Assembly: GCF_016545825.1 (NCBI RefSeq)
Contig: NC_052618.1
Span: 59,512,561 to 59,576,560 of the forward strand
From: Eucalyptus grandis
Taxonomy: Eukaryota; Streptophyta; Magnoliopsida; Myrtales; Myrtaceae
DNA length: 64,000 nucleotides
Reading direction: 5' to 3'
Below are positions 10,134 through 20,439 of the stretch, one piece after another. Position numbers and translations under genes: made by a program. Below the pieces are notes generated by a model. It had not been told where the DNA came from. It worked only from the letters and a program-made list of their open reading frames with translations, and did no database searches. Each line of letters begins with the position of its first letter. Within the stretch, counting starts at the first letter, position 1.

Positions 10134-12582
10134 TCGAATATGCGAACAGCTCCTTCAGCTTTGTTTCACTTTCATTTTCCTTCGTTTATCTTTCCTTTCC
10201 CCCTTCAAAACCACCAACGCCTGCCCATCTCTTGCACCGAACAACCCCACTCAAGGAGTCAACACCAGCATCCAGCAAAGGCGGTCTGTTGACCCCATCT
10301 TCACCGAAAAATCCAGCGAAGCCACTTCTATCCTTCGTTCTTGGTTTTGCTTGGTCAAACCCAGCGAATTCTCCAGCCGGATTGTTGACCGAAACAAAAG
10401 CCACTCGTCCGAAGCAGCTGCCAGCGTCTCCCCCTTCCTTTCGTTGCCACGACCGTCCATCTCTCCACATCCACACATCTTCATTTTCCCACCGAAGCTG
10501 TCTGCTCCATCTTTGTTGCTTTGGGTTCATCCGGTTCCGCGTCCTCGATTTCAGCCATCAACGAAGCAGCTTGAACACCCGGCGAAGTTGCTCCATTCTA
10601 CATGGTCTTCTCCAGCAGCTCGCAATTGTCCAGCGAAGCTCGGCAGTCCAGCCCAAATTTCGGTCCATCTCAGCCTGAGTGAGCCCAGTAGTTGGGCCAT
10701 TGGAAGCCCACGAAAATTTGCAGCAGCCCAGCCCAGCCCAGTGAAGCAATTACTCAGCCCATTAAATAAGTCTATCTCATCCAAGTCTTGACCCAGCAGC
10801 AAGCCCAAGCCTTTTAGAAGCCCATCATAATCAGAAGCCCGCGATTTTGAGGCCCAAGCCCGCGAAGTCAGCCCGCTTCAGGCCCGATCCATTCAAAAGC
10901 AAATCTCATATTGTAATGAGATTTGTTGGGCCCATTTTAGGCCCGGCCCGAGTGCTCGCCAACGCCGCCAAAAATTCAGATTTCGATCGCCGTCGCGGTG
11001 AACCGGTTTCCGCAATTAACTGGTGAGCTTATACTATAAACTCTGCTTAGTAGGTTAATGACGTTTAAGGGGTGTTTAGATTTATTTAATTAGGGATTAG
11101 GTGGTTAGTTAAATTAAATTAGAAATTTAATTATTTAATTGAGCATGTTAGGTGGTTAGCATGGTTTAACTATGGCCTAAATAAATTGTACTATTTATCT
11201 AGAAGGGTTCGGGAATTTTCCGGGTCCGTATTGGTATTTAATTTAATAATTTTGGCCAAGGTTAGTATTTTTAGAAATTAAATTGAATTAATTAATTAAT
11301 TTTCGAAATTAATTAATTATTAATTATTTTTCCGGAATTAAAGCCGAATAGCCAAAGGACCGGAGTTTCGTGCGATTGCAATGATGTGGTTAAATTCTGC
11401 AATTGAGTGTTAAATTATGCAAATTGAGGGCTGATTGGATTTTTGGTATTTAATTCCAAAATTGTGAATTTTCAATATTTATTCAGAAAATCCCGTGTCG
11501 GGTTTTAACACCGAAAATGGATTTTAAGTACTTTGTATCAAATAGTGGGGTTTGAAAAGATAGGTATCGGTCTTCCTGTTCGAATTGACTCGTGCACTCC
11601 ACACACGACTATTTTCTGGGATGTTTTTAATATGAAGAAAATAGGCCAAAGATCACTATTTTAATGGAGGCATTTGAGTGCAATGCACAATGTCCTAGGC
11701 CGAGATTGATTGGTCGTGTGTTGGTTAAGAAAAACCATCTTGGGCTGTTAAGCCAAATGTTACCCATTCATTGGGACTCGAGTCGCAGTAGATTCTGGAC
11801 CTACGCCTCTTCGGGGAAACCGTCTAATTGAGAGACATTGCCGTGCTCAAAGGGGGTGAGACGACGCTTGGTAATGCCAGAAGACCGCCAATAGAGTTGG
11901 CCGTACCATTGAGGGTGTAATTAACAATTGGAACGCATGATGGTTGAGTTTGATGCGTCAGATTATGGGACAAAATTGTATGACATGGTATGGGACGTGT
12001 CATAATGATTTGGCCCTATAATTTGGACCCCTGTGATTTATTAAGTTGAGTGATGCGTTTCAAGTGTTGGATGCATCGATTCTATACATAATGTATATGA
12101 ACTGTGCTGACCTGCAGAGTGGAATTGAGGCGAGGTAAGTCATTTATGCCAATTGTATGATTGCGTGGTTAGGACGCTTCTAAGTGTATTTCCCTCCTAA
12201 TTGGGGTTTAGAGCTTAGACTCGCTGAGATTTTATCTCACCCCATTGTGGGACAATATTTTCAGGGTCGTCAAGTGGAGGACCGAGAGCCGAGATGAAGT
12301 GATGTGAAGTATAGGTCAGCTAGGGCCGTCTCTTTTCGGAAAGTTAGTTTTTGTGGCCTTTTGGTCATAAACCTTGTGCTTGACATTATGTGAATATAAA
12401 AGTATGTTTGTTTTGCGAATTCATATTCTGCTTTTCTATTCTAAGATGATTATTGTCAGGGAATTTCTTTTCACTTCCGCATGTGCAATAAAACTGAAAG
12501 GGTCGACGACTCATCCTGGAAAGTCGCAAATTATTATCGACCAGACAGGGATGGGCACGTGCTCGGGATTTGGGGCGTGACA
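9042..12582 (+). mobile_element. Solo LTR of the same Ty3/gypsy-type family, copy 2
   Basis: It starts TGTGACATCT, ends GGGGCGTGACA and aligns with 1598-8151 throughout, for example at the acggcac...gatcagagatcagagatagg region and the ctgacctgcagagtgga region near the end. It contains a (CT)n run at about 10101-10129 and a polyadenylation-like caataaaact near 12487. The left flank 5-mer is gattt. The right flank, read after the hAT element that landed on its last 8 bases, is ggtgt. The duplication is therefore not recognisable, and the copy is probably old. Open frames here are low complexity and do not look like genes. Confidence 0.65.
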
Positions 12583-14532
12583 TAGGGGTGAGCGTGGTTC
12601 CTGGATACCCGGGAACCGGAACCGAACCGGAGGAGGGTCCAGCTCGGTTCCCGGTTCCAAGGGGATCGGTTCCACCCCTGTTCCTTTTTTCGGGAATCGG
12701 GAGTTTCGGTTCCGATTCCAAGCGGGCCGGAACCGGGCCATGGAACAGAACCGGAATCGGTTCCAACCGGTTTAGGGCTCCAAAGAAGACGAGATCCATT
12801 CTTCACGTTCACCGTGCAAATGTCTCCAAATTAGGTGGGAAGCGGAAAAACTCGAAACCCTAGAATTCAATTCATCCCAAGTGTCTTCATTGTTCGCCTT
12901 CGAGCTCCGTCTCCTTCAATCCCATCATTTTTCATATGTTGTTCATCGAGTCTCTTCCACTCGATTTCGATAGGGACTGACTAAGCTATCAAGCGGACAA
13001 TGCCCCGAACGCCATGAAGGAGCGTAAGCTCGAGAGCTACTTCGGCCGGAGGATCGCCGTCGATGCTAGCATGAGCATCTATCGGTTCCTCGTTAAGTTG
13101 CTTTTTATGGATTGATGATGCCTGCGATTGTGCGTTTGGTTGTCGGTTGGGATTTGGATTTTGAGTGCTGGGGTTTTTGGTTCTTTTGATTGGGGGATTA
13201 GGTTGTGGTCGGGAGGAAGGGGACTCGGATGCTCACCAACGAGGTTGGTGAAGTCACCAGTACACCGGCATTGTGATACTCCATAAAAATGAAAATCCAC
13301 TTTCGATGTGATCTTTGTGCTTGGAAAGTTTTTGATTTTGAGCTGCTTTCCCGTGCAGTCATCTGCAAGGCATGTTTTACCGGACAAGTAGGCTGTTGGA
13401 GGCGGGGATAAAGCCAGCGTAAACTTTTTTCTTTACCTCCTTTGTTTTCGTTGGGATGGAATACTGGAAGAATGATGCTCATCCTTCTTTGAACTATGCT
13501 TTACTGTTGTTATGATAGCTATGTATTTGATGGTAAACCTCCTGATTTGAAGAAGCAAGAGCTTGCAAAACGGTACTTTATTATTATGAGCCTTCTCTTT
13601 TCTCGTTTATGGGATTACCTATGGATACGTTTAGTTACCTTAGACAAGTCTCTGAGCAGTTTTTTGAAGAGGGCAGCTGCCTCTGAGGAGTTGGCAGTAG
13701 CCATTGCGGTATATGCATCTCTCTCTCTCTCTCGCACACATGAGCACCCAGAAACACAGAGTACAAAAATGCTTAGTGAGCTCAGATTTCTCGTGTCTCA
13801 GTCTCGAACAAGGAAGACATGGAGAAATTCAGTAAAAGAACCGTGAAGGTTGGTCTCGTTTTGGTTTCCTTATGGTGCGATATTTTTGTCTTATTCAATA
13901 TGAAGTTTGATTTTGGTCTCTCGCTTCGTAGAAAAACCTATCTACATAGCTAAATGGATATGAGTGTGCTTGTGGATGATGGCCTTCATACACTTGTAGG
14001 TGACACAACAGACAATGAAGATTGCAAAAACTATTAAGACTTATGGATGTCCCAGTTGTTGAGGTTACAATTCTGTCTGAAAAGTTTTTTTTTCTTTTTT
14101 GGTCTAAATTCTGTCTGACAAAGTTTATTCGTTATTATTTCTAACAAAAAGTTTAGATCCCAAGTTCAGTTTTTGTATGTTAGGCTCCTTCAGAAGCAGA
14201 GGCACAATGTGCTGCACTTTGCAAAGCTGGAAAGGCATGTATCTTCCCATTTGATTGTCTTCAGAATCGTTCATTGTTTTCCCATGATAATTAATCGTTT
14301 AACTCTATGTAAATTACCATTTTATAGTTCAAATTTGAAAATGAAAAAAGAAAAAGAAAAAAAGAACCTGTTGGAACTTGGAACCTACCCTGGAACCTGT
14401 GATAGGGTAGGTTCCAGGTTCTTGGTTCTGACGGGTAAGTTCTAGGTTCCAAAAAATGAGGAACCCGTACTCCGAGGGTAGATTCCAGGTTCCAGACGGA
14501 ACCGAACCGGAACCTGGAACTGCTCACCCCTA
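12583..14532. mobile_element. hAT-like TIR element carrying a captured FEN1 gene fragment
   Basis: The ends are TAGGGGTGAGC and GCTCACCCCTA, an 11-bp perfect inverted repeat. The 8-bp flanks are gcgtgaca (12575-12582) and gcatgaca (14533-14540), 7 of 8 identical. That duplication length is characteristic of hAT elements. Just inside both ends are ggttcc/ggaacc-rich subterminal repeats in opposite orientation. The middle is not transposase but an intron-containing piece of a host flap-endonuclease gene. The element is therefore non-autonomous, a hAT counterpart of Pack-type gene-capturing elements. The left duplication consists of the last 8 bases of the solo LTR 9042-12582. Confidence 0.8.
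12850..14237 (+). pseudogene. FEN1: FEN1 flap endonuclease 1 fragment, transposon-captured
   Basis: Translated blocks in order match the N-terminal half of plant FEN1: [20 protein letters not shown] with VDASMSIY (13000-13086), MLTNEVGEVTS (about 13227-13260), LLEAGIKP (about 13395), YVFDGKPPDLKKQELAKRY (13519-13575), LKRAA (about 13665), EKFSKRTVK (about 13820), then APSEAEAQCAALCKAGK (14186-14237). FEN1 is a nuclear structure-specific nuclease of replication and repair. The N and early I domains are represented and the rest is missing. Introns are kept, so capture was at DNA level. Several small shifts and stops break the frame, for example near the start and in the block at about 14000-14060. 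It is not expected to make a working nuclease. The homology call is confident; the function is lost. Confidence 0.88.
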
Positions 14533-14726
14533 GCATGACAGGTGTCCTGACATCATGAAGAAGTTAGCCATCCAGGCAAGATGCAGCTAACCTTCAGAAG
14601 CACTTCAGAAGCACGAGAGAAGATCAGCGAGGAAAATGGGTCAAGATCAGCTTCACAATCGGTTCAGAGCCTCGGCTCTAGTGGCATATGAATTAGGCAA
14701 TGTGTTCTTCAAAAGTATACCGGTTT

Positions 14727-14950
14727 GAATCTCTCGCCATCTTGATCAGAAGATGTAAAATTGTAGATAGCAGTACAAGGACTAGTATCCTAGGACTAGT
14801 TTGTTTCAAGTATTGCTTGACAAGTCAAGCGGGATCAACGAGATAATCACGAGACATCCAAAAAAAGTTAAAGAGATGTGGACTGGCTGAACCTTTGCGA
14901 GTAAAATATTTTGGCATGGAGTGTAAAAAGGTTCAATGACTTGAAAAGCT
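14727..14950 (-). pseudogene. Relic 5' end of an RLP gene (upstream region plus first codons)
   Basis: This block aligns with 63806-64000, the start-codon region and upstream sequence of the RLP pseudogene at 58298-63819. Shared features are gaatctctcgccatcttgat (start codon at 14738-14740, minus strand), ggactagt repeated, gtcaagcgggatca and gatgtggact. Only the codons for MARDS survive before the similarity ends at about 14727, so the coding part is lost. It marks a former RLP gene or a duplicated promoter. Confidence 0.7.
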
Positions 14951-15460
14951 AAGTGTTATTATCTTGAAAAATTTTAAATTGATACATTTATGATAAAGTT
15001 ACCATAAATTAATTTTTTAACAACAAAAAAACCCCAAACCGGTACACTTTTAATAAATTTACCTCAAATAACCACAAAAACTCATAAACTAATACACTTG
15101 TGATAAATTTACCCCTAACTAATTTGTTCGATTTCCAAACCGGTACATTGATAACAAATATATCTTCCGTTAAATTGGATTAATACCATAAAAATCACAA
15201 AAACGACACAATTGTGATAAACAGAAAGTAAATCCCAAACTGGTACATTAATTAGTTGTTATGTATCATCCAACTTAGTAATTTAACAGTAAAATTTAAT
15301 GAAGACTAACAAAGAGTAAATTCATCACAAGTATATCGGTTTGAGATAAAATTGTTAAAGGTGTAACAATTTGAAATTTTAGGTAAACTGACTGAGTCTT
15401 TTCGAGTAAAACATTCAGGTGTGGAGTATAAAAAAGTCCAATGAGTTGTAAAACTAATAG
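14951..15460. repeat. Degenerate tandem repeat flanked by a direct repeat of RLP upstream sequence
   Basis: Variants of an aaaccggtacactt...ataaatttacc unit occur at about 15030, 15085, 15136 and 15236. The block is bracketed by two related segments, 14882-14950 and about 15385-15455. Both contain a gagtaaaa...tggagt(g/a)taaaaa motif, also present in part at the window's right edge (63960-64000). It may be a small insertion or a local duplication in the RLP upstream region. It has no coding content. Confidence 0.45.
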
Positions 15461-15770
15461 CATCTATTGTATTTAATTCAATATTTGATTTTGGAGTCAA
15501 AGAGACGGCATTCATGGAATCATTCACGTCAGGTCATCCCATTCTCGTATCAACATCAAATCTTATTTATGATATTGTGTCATCTCATACGCTGGTCTTG
15601 TTTCTCAACTATTGCATCAAGTCAGCTTTTGAAATTGCATTTCAAAAAGAATTTCTTGATGGGCACACTTCCCGTAAGAGAAAAAGTTCATCTTCAATCC
15701 AGTTATCTTCATTGATGGCAAACATGAGTGCAGGACTTGGAGGCTTGAATAGAATGTTGGTGTTGGGGGG
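15461..15770. other. Unassigned flank of the gypsy-type element
   Basis: Short open frames occur on both strands but I recognise none of them. The target-site duplication of the following element (GGGGG, 15766-15770) ends this stretch. Confidence 0.35.
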
Positions 15771-16551
15771 TGATGCAAGCCTAGGGAGGCTTTCTCAAAC
15801 AGTTGGATCGGGAGAGTGACTTGGACACGGAAACAGGACAAACAGGAATTTCAGCACTGCGCGAGCTCAGGAGAATGGTCGTATCTTTGTCGATACAAAT
15901 CAGATTGACCTGATTCTAAAGCCAAATGAACAAAGACTTCTGGATCTACAATTTCTCTGTTTTGGGTTTTCTGAAATAATCACTGTAGGATAGTCGAAAT
16001 TGGGTTGGAAGTAACGAACAGAACAGGAAAAGACAGAAACTCCGTTGGTTGCTCTTCTAGGCCTCCAAGGAAGTTGAGGGGCACCGATTCTTCTAGATCG
16101 ATGACTGTAACTCTTCAAGGATGCAGATTTCGAAAGCTCCGACTCTTCAAGGATGGAGTGAAAACTCTTCTAGGTTTTCAAGGAGATGAACTCTACAAGG
16201 TTCATGATACTTTCTTCAAGCAAAGTTTTCATTCATTCATCAAAAGCTATCTGTCTTCTACAAGGGATTGGCTTATATCATCAAAGAAATAAAAACAGAA
16301 CGTTGAAACTAGGAGAAATAAAGACAAAGTGTTAAAAACTAGGAGAAATAAAAACGGAGCATTGAAAATAGGAGATATAGTAAAGGGCATGGAAACTATA
16401 AACTAGTAAAAGCGTCACGCGAGCTTCCAAGGTGTCTTTCAAGCTTCCGGGATGGACTCAAGATGTCGTTATGGCTTCTTGGTTTCGTCGAGCTTTAATG
16501 CGGGCCGATCTTCTTGGTCGAGGGAGCCAGTCTTCAATGTGGGCTGCATCA
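15771..16551 (-). repeat. 3' LTR of the gypsy-type gag-protease element
   Basis: This 781-bp LTR pairs with 18128-18907. Differences are mostly single substitutions plus a few 1-nt indels, for example actgcgcg against cctgcgcg and aataatcactg against aataatactg. Confidence 0.9.
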
Positions 16552-16589
16552 TCCTCCCCATCTTTAAAAGAATTCGTCCTCGAATTCTT

Positions 16590-18097
16590 TTAAACATCAT
16601 TAGAAGAATCTCCCACCCTACTAGGTGCCAACGTAATCTTCTTGCCTCCAAATTCAAAAGAATATGTATTTCGATAACCATCATGCATAGTCCTCTTATC
16701 GAATTGCCATGGTCGACCAAGAATAATGTGACTAGCATCCATCGGCAAAACATCACACCATATTTTGTCACTATAAACAGAACCAATGGATAGATTAACA
16801 ATGCATCGTTTTGAAACAGTTACCTCAGCACCTATCTTCAACCACAACATTTTATAAGGCGTAGGGTGCGCTTTTAATTCCAACTTCAGCTTGTTTGCCG
16901 CTACTTCAGAAATTATATTCTCACAACAACCAGAGTCAATAATTAATTGACATACCTTTCCCATGATTGTGCAAGCAGAATGGAAAATATTGGTACGTAG
17001 CCACCTATCTCCAAAGTGTCATCTCGAGGAGTAGGAAAATTTTTCTTCACCATAAGAAGTTCACCAAAGGTCGCATGCACTATTTGTTCATCATCCGCAG
17101 CTTCTTCGTCATTTTTCAACTCCTCTTCAAGTGGATCCTCAGCACTCTCATCAGAATCATTATCCACCAAGAAGGCTTTACCGGCTGGTCGATTCTTATT
17201 GATTCGACAATTGCTAGCACGATGACCCAACTCTCCACAAGAATAGCAACGTATTTCGGATGTAGCAAGTTGCTTCGAAACATGGGGCGGAGTAGAAGGC
17301 TTACTAGCAGATTGCTTTCTTCGAGAATGAGAGCGCTCTATTTTGAGTGCCCGTTGGTGTGCATCTCCTAAGTCCCAAATGTCGAGGACTTCCAAGGCGT
17401 CTTGAATGTAAAATTGAAGACCGTTCAAGTATTTGTTCACAAGCACATCCTCTCGGTCCCGGATATTGTTACGAATCACCAACTCATTGAATTCATTAGT
17501 GTATTGGTCCACCGTTCGTGTACCTTGTTTTAGATTTTGGTACCGTTGGTAGAGCTCTCTCTTATATCCTTTGGGGAGAAAATATTTTGAATCTTGCCCT
17601 CCATCTTTCTCCACGAAGTGATTGGTGCTTTGCCAACAGCTTGGCGAGTTTGTTTTTCACGTCTCCACCAAGCAATTGCCTTGCCTCGGAATCGCATAGC
17701 AATGATCCCAACGCGGCGATTCTTTGGAACATTTCGATGCTCAAACACGTCATTCACAAGTGTTAGCCAATCAACAATTTCATCAGGAGACTCATTACCT
17801 GTAAATTCTGGAACATCTTTCTTGATTTCCTTTTCCCATTCTCGGCTCACGAATATGTTGTAAACGATGTCGAACATGCCTCCGACCGTGAATAGATTGA
17901 ACACTCTCCGAAGAGGAAGAGTCACCATGGGAATCTTCAGTCCTGGAACGGGGTGGAGAATTATTTGCTTCAGCCCTCAAACACTGAACTTCTTGCGTCA
18001 ATTCATCAATTTGTTGTTGCATATTCTCAGCGAGTGTGTGCAATTCATTGAGGGGAACGGTTCTACCGCCACGACGCCTAGCTTGTCTTGGAGGCAT
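16590..18097 (-). pseudogene. Ty3/gypsy-type Gag-protease, frameshifted
   Basis: Reading on the minus strand from an ATG at 18097 gives MPPRQARRRGG and a short helical leader. A retrotransposon gag domain follows (about 17880-17400; blocks IAWWRRE and YTNEFNELV). Next comes a CCHC knuckle CYSCGELGHRASNC at about 17230-17270, then a protease segment at about 16590-16960 with the active-site motif IDSGC and the downstream HIILGRPWQFD typical of Ty3/gypsy proteases. Frame changes occur near 17870, 17575 and 17010, so no continuous product can be made as sequenced. It ends at a stop codon near the purine tract. No RT motif is present, which fits the short interior. Confidence 0.88.
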
Positions 18098-18115
18098 TGT
18101 CCTCTCCTCCAAAGC

Positions 18116-18125
18116 TCTGATACCA
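18116..18125 (-). promoter_or_regulatory. tRNA-Met primer-binding site of the gypsy-type element
   Basis: The minus strand reads TGGTATCAGA, two bases inside the 5' LTR (18128-18907), followed by GC. This is the same primer class as the copia-type element at 2903-5868. Confidence 0.92.
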
Positions 18126-18127
18126 AA

Positions 18128-18907
18128 TGATGCAAGCCTAGGGGAGGCTTTCTCAAACAGTAGGATCGGGAGAGTGACTTGCACACGGAAACAGGACAAA
18201 CAGGAATTTCAGACCTGCGCGAGCTCGGAGAATGGTCGTATCTTTGTCGATACAAATCAGATTGACCTGATTCTAAAGCCAAATGAACAAAGACTTCTGG
18301 ATCTACAATTTCTCTATTTTGGGTTTTCTGAAATAATACTGTAGGATAGTCGAAATTGGGTTGGAAGTAACGAACAGAACAGGAAAAGACAGAGACTCCG
18401 TTGGTTGCTCTTCTAGGCCTCCAAGGAAGTTGAGGGGCACCGATTCTTCTAGATCGATGACTGCAACTCTTCAAGGATGCAGATTTCGAAAGCTCCGACT
18501 CTTCAAGGACGGAGTGAAAACTCTTCTAGGTTTTCAAGGAGATGAACTCTACAAGGTTCATGATACTTTCTTCAAGCAAAGTTTTCATTCATTCATCAAA
18601 AGCTATCTGTCTTCTACAAGGGATTGGCTTATATCATCAAAGAAATAAAAACAGAACGTTGAAACTAGGAGAAATAAAGACAAAGTGTTGAAAACTAGGA
18701 GAAATAAAAATGGAGCATTGAAAATAGGAGATATAGTAAAGGGCATGGAAACTATAAACTAGTAAAAGCGTCACGCCAGCTTCCAAGGTGTCTTTCAAGC
18801 TTCCGGGATGGACTCAAGATGTCGTTATGGCTTCTCGGTTTCGTCGAGCTTTAATGCGGGCCGATCTTCTTGGTCGAGGGAGCCGGTCTTCAATGTGGGC
18901 TGCATCA
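18128..18907 (-). repeat. 5' LTR of the gypsy-type gag-protease element
   Basis: This 780-bp partner of 15771-16551 is bounded by the primer-binding site on one side and the GGGGG duplication on the other. Confidence 0.9.
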
Positions 18908-18912
18908 GGGGG

Positions 18913-19557
18913 TGGGCACGGGGTGAGGATTTAGTCGAGGAAACGAAAAGAAGGGGATTTAGAATGGTGGGAGTCCGATTTGCAATTTTCTTACCCATGG
19001 ATTTATAATTTACGAACTGATTTCTTGACCTTACTGAGTCCCAAGAAGTCTTTACCACTTCATTTGTTAGACCAACATCAGAAGGCCTAGCGTAGAGAAA
19101 AAACTGAGTTTGATCCAATTTTCGAATTTAGTCCCACCTTTCTAACTTTTCTCACCTTTTCATTCACTTCCAATTTAGCTGACCGCCAATGCAGGATGAC
19201 GTTGTCCCGCTAACTTCCTATCTTTCTCTATCTCTCAATAATCCTCCAAGCATAATAAAACATTTCACAAGTCTTAGTTTTTGGTTGCCCGCAACATATT
19301 TTATGAGATCAGAACCTATATAATAGGTACAAAGCGGTGCTCAAGGGTAGACTTATGAGGTCTTGACACGTTTAATCGTCAACCCATGAAAATGTTTCAC
19401 TAAGCAAAACGACTGGAGAAGAACAGGCAGAAGAAATAGATGAAATCAAAGCGTATTTTGACTATACATCTGTCTCAGCATGTGAAGCATCATGGGAAAT
19501 ATTTCAGTTCGATGTACATTTAGATCACCTTCAGTCTAAAGATTGACGTTTCATTGG
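18913..19557. other. No recognisable gene
   Basis: This stretch lies between the gypsy-type element and the Helitron relic. No frame longer than about 100 codons looks coding. The stretch nearest 19440-19557 may be further degraded Helitron sequence, but I cannot show it. Confidence 0.35.
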
Positions 19558-20330
19558 CCAGATGGGCTGCTTATCACATTTTATAGATATGGAAAGCAGC
19601 AAGGTAGGGAATCGAGAAACAATGGTTACAGAATGGATGAAAGCTAATGAACTCTATGAAGAGGCAAGAGAACTTACAAATGCGGAGTTCCGACAAAATG
19701 GGTCTGGCAACCCAATCAATTATGTTGGCCGAACTGTTTATGCCCAACCCAGTTCAGGTGAAAAAACTTACTTGAGTATGTTGCTTAGCATTGACACTGT
19801 GAAAGGAACAAGGAGCTTTGACGACTTATGAACAGTCAATGGAACGCGACATCCAAATTTTAAGTCGGTATGTTTTGCCCTGGGTCGTCTAGATGAAGAT
19901 AATGAATACGCTGAAGCTTTATGGTGATGTTGTTGACGCTTCTTTAGATAGGAAATGGGTTGTCTTCTTCGTTTACGGACATGGTGGTGCTAGAAAAACT
20001 TTTCTTTACAAAGCTATGGTCACAAAGCTTCACTTAGTTGAAGAAATTGTCCGCGCTGTTGCTTCCTCTGGCATTGAAACTGTACTCTTTCCTGGTGGTC
20101 GAATGGCCCACTCGGGGTTTGCCATTCCAGTTGATTTGAAGGAAAATTCCTACTGTAAATACGCCTAGGAACTCAACTTGCCAATTTAATTTGTCAAGCA
20201 GCTTTAGTCAATCGGGACAAGCTCCAATGGATCAATGATTTGCAATTGAAGCAGCTGACAGAACATTTCGAGACATCCTTCATTTTTGAGTCAGTGGATG
20301 CACTTAATTTGCTTTTCGGTGTCTTTAATT
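19558..20330 (+). pseudogene. Helitron helicase (PIF1-like) relic
   Basis: Pieces in several frames match the PIF1-like helicase half of plant Helitron proteins. They are EEARELTNAEF (19654-19686), QPSSGEKTYLSMLL (19745-19786), the degraded Walker A GHGGARKTF (about 19980), VASSGIETVLFPGGRMAHSGF (20061-20120), and a following APMDQ...AIEAADRTFRDIL segment (20232-20280). The usual GTGKT reads GARKT, one invariant glycine lost. Stops and shifts separate the pieces and no Rep domain is seen. Helitron ends (TC and hairpin-CTRR) are not identifiable. It sits beside the 3' end of the RLP pseudogene. Confidence 0.85.
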
Positions 20331-20439
20331 GAGTCTTAACTGTGGGAACAATTTCAAATACTTAGGAAAGAACATAGTGTATGAATACAAGAATACTTCT
20401 GGAACAAATGCATTGTAAAGTAGTTCATTACTTCTCTGT

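Larger units (their letters stand above)
15771..18907 (-). mobile_element. Ty3/gypsy-type gag-protease non-autonomous LTR retrotransposon
   Basis: This is a complete 3,137-bp element on the minus strand. LTRs of 781 and 780 bp (15771-16551 and 18128-18907) begin TGATGCAAGCC and end GGGCTGCATCA. GGGGG lies on each side (15766-15770 and 18908-18912). The tRNA-Met primer-binding site adjoins the right LTR, and a purine-rich tract (minus-strand gatggggagga) adjoins the left one. The 1.58 kb interior encodes gag and an aspartic protease only, with no RT, RNase H or integrase. By eye the LTRs differ at roughly 15-20 positions, about 2%, so it is older than the copia-type element at 2903. Confidence 0.9.

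Noticed and set aside
9989..10678. A 229-codon Ser/Pro-rich open frame
   Set aside because: It lies wholly inside the solo LTR and includes a (CT)n tract. The matching region of the other LTR copy is not open in the same way.
1598..12582. Reading the two 3.5 kb LTRs as one retrotransposon with a short interior
   Set aside because: The first LTR is enclosed by the Harbinger-like element, whose right arm and TAA duplication lie between the two LTRs. Its target flanks do not pair with those of the second.
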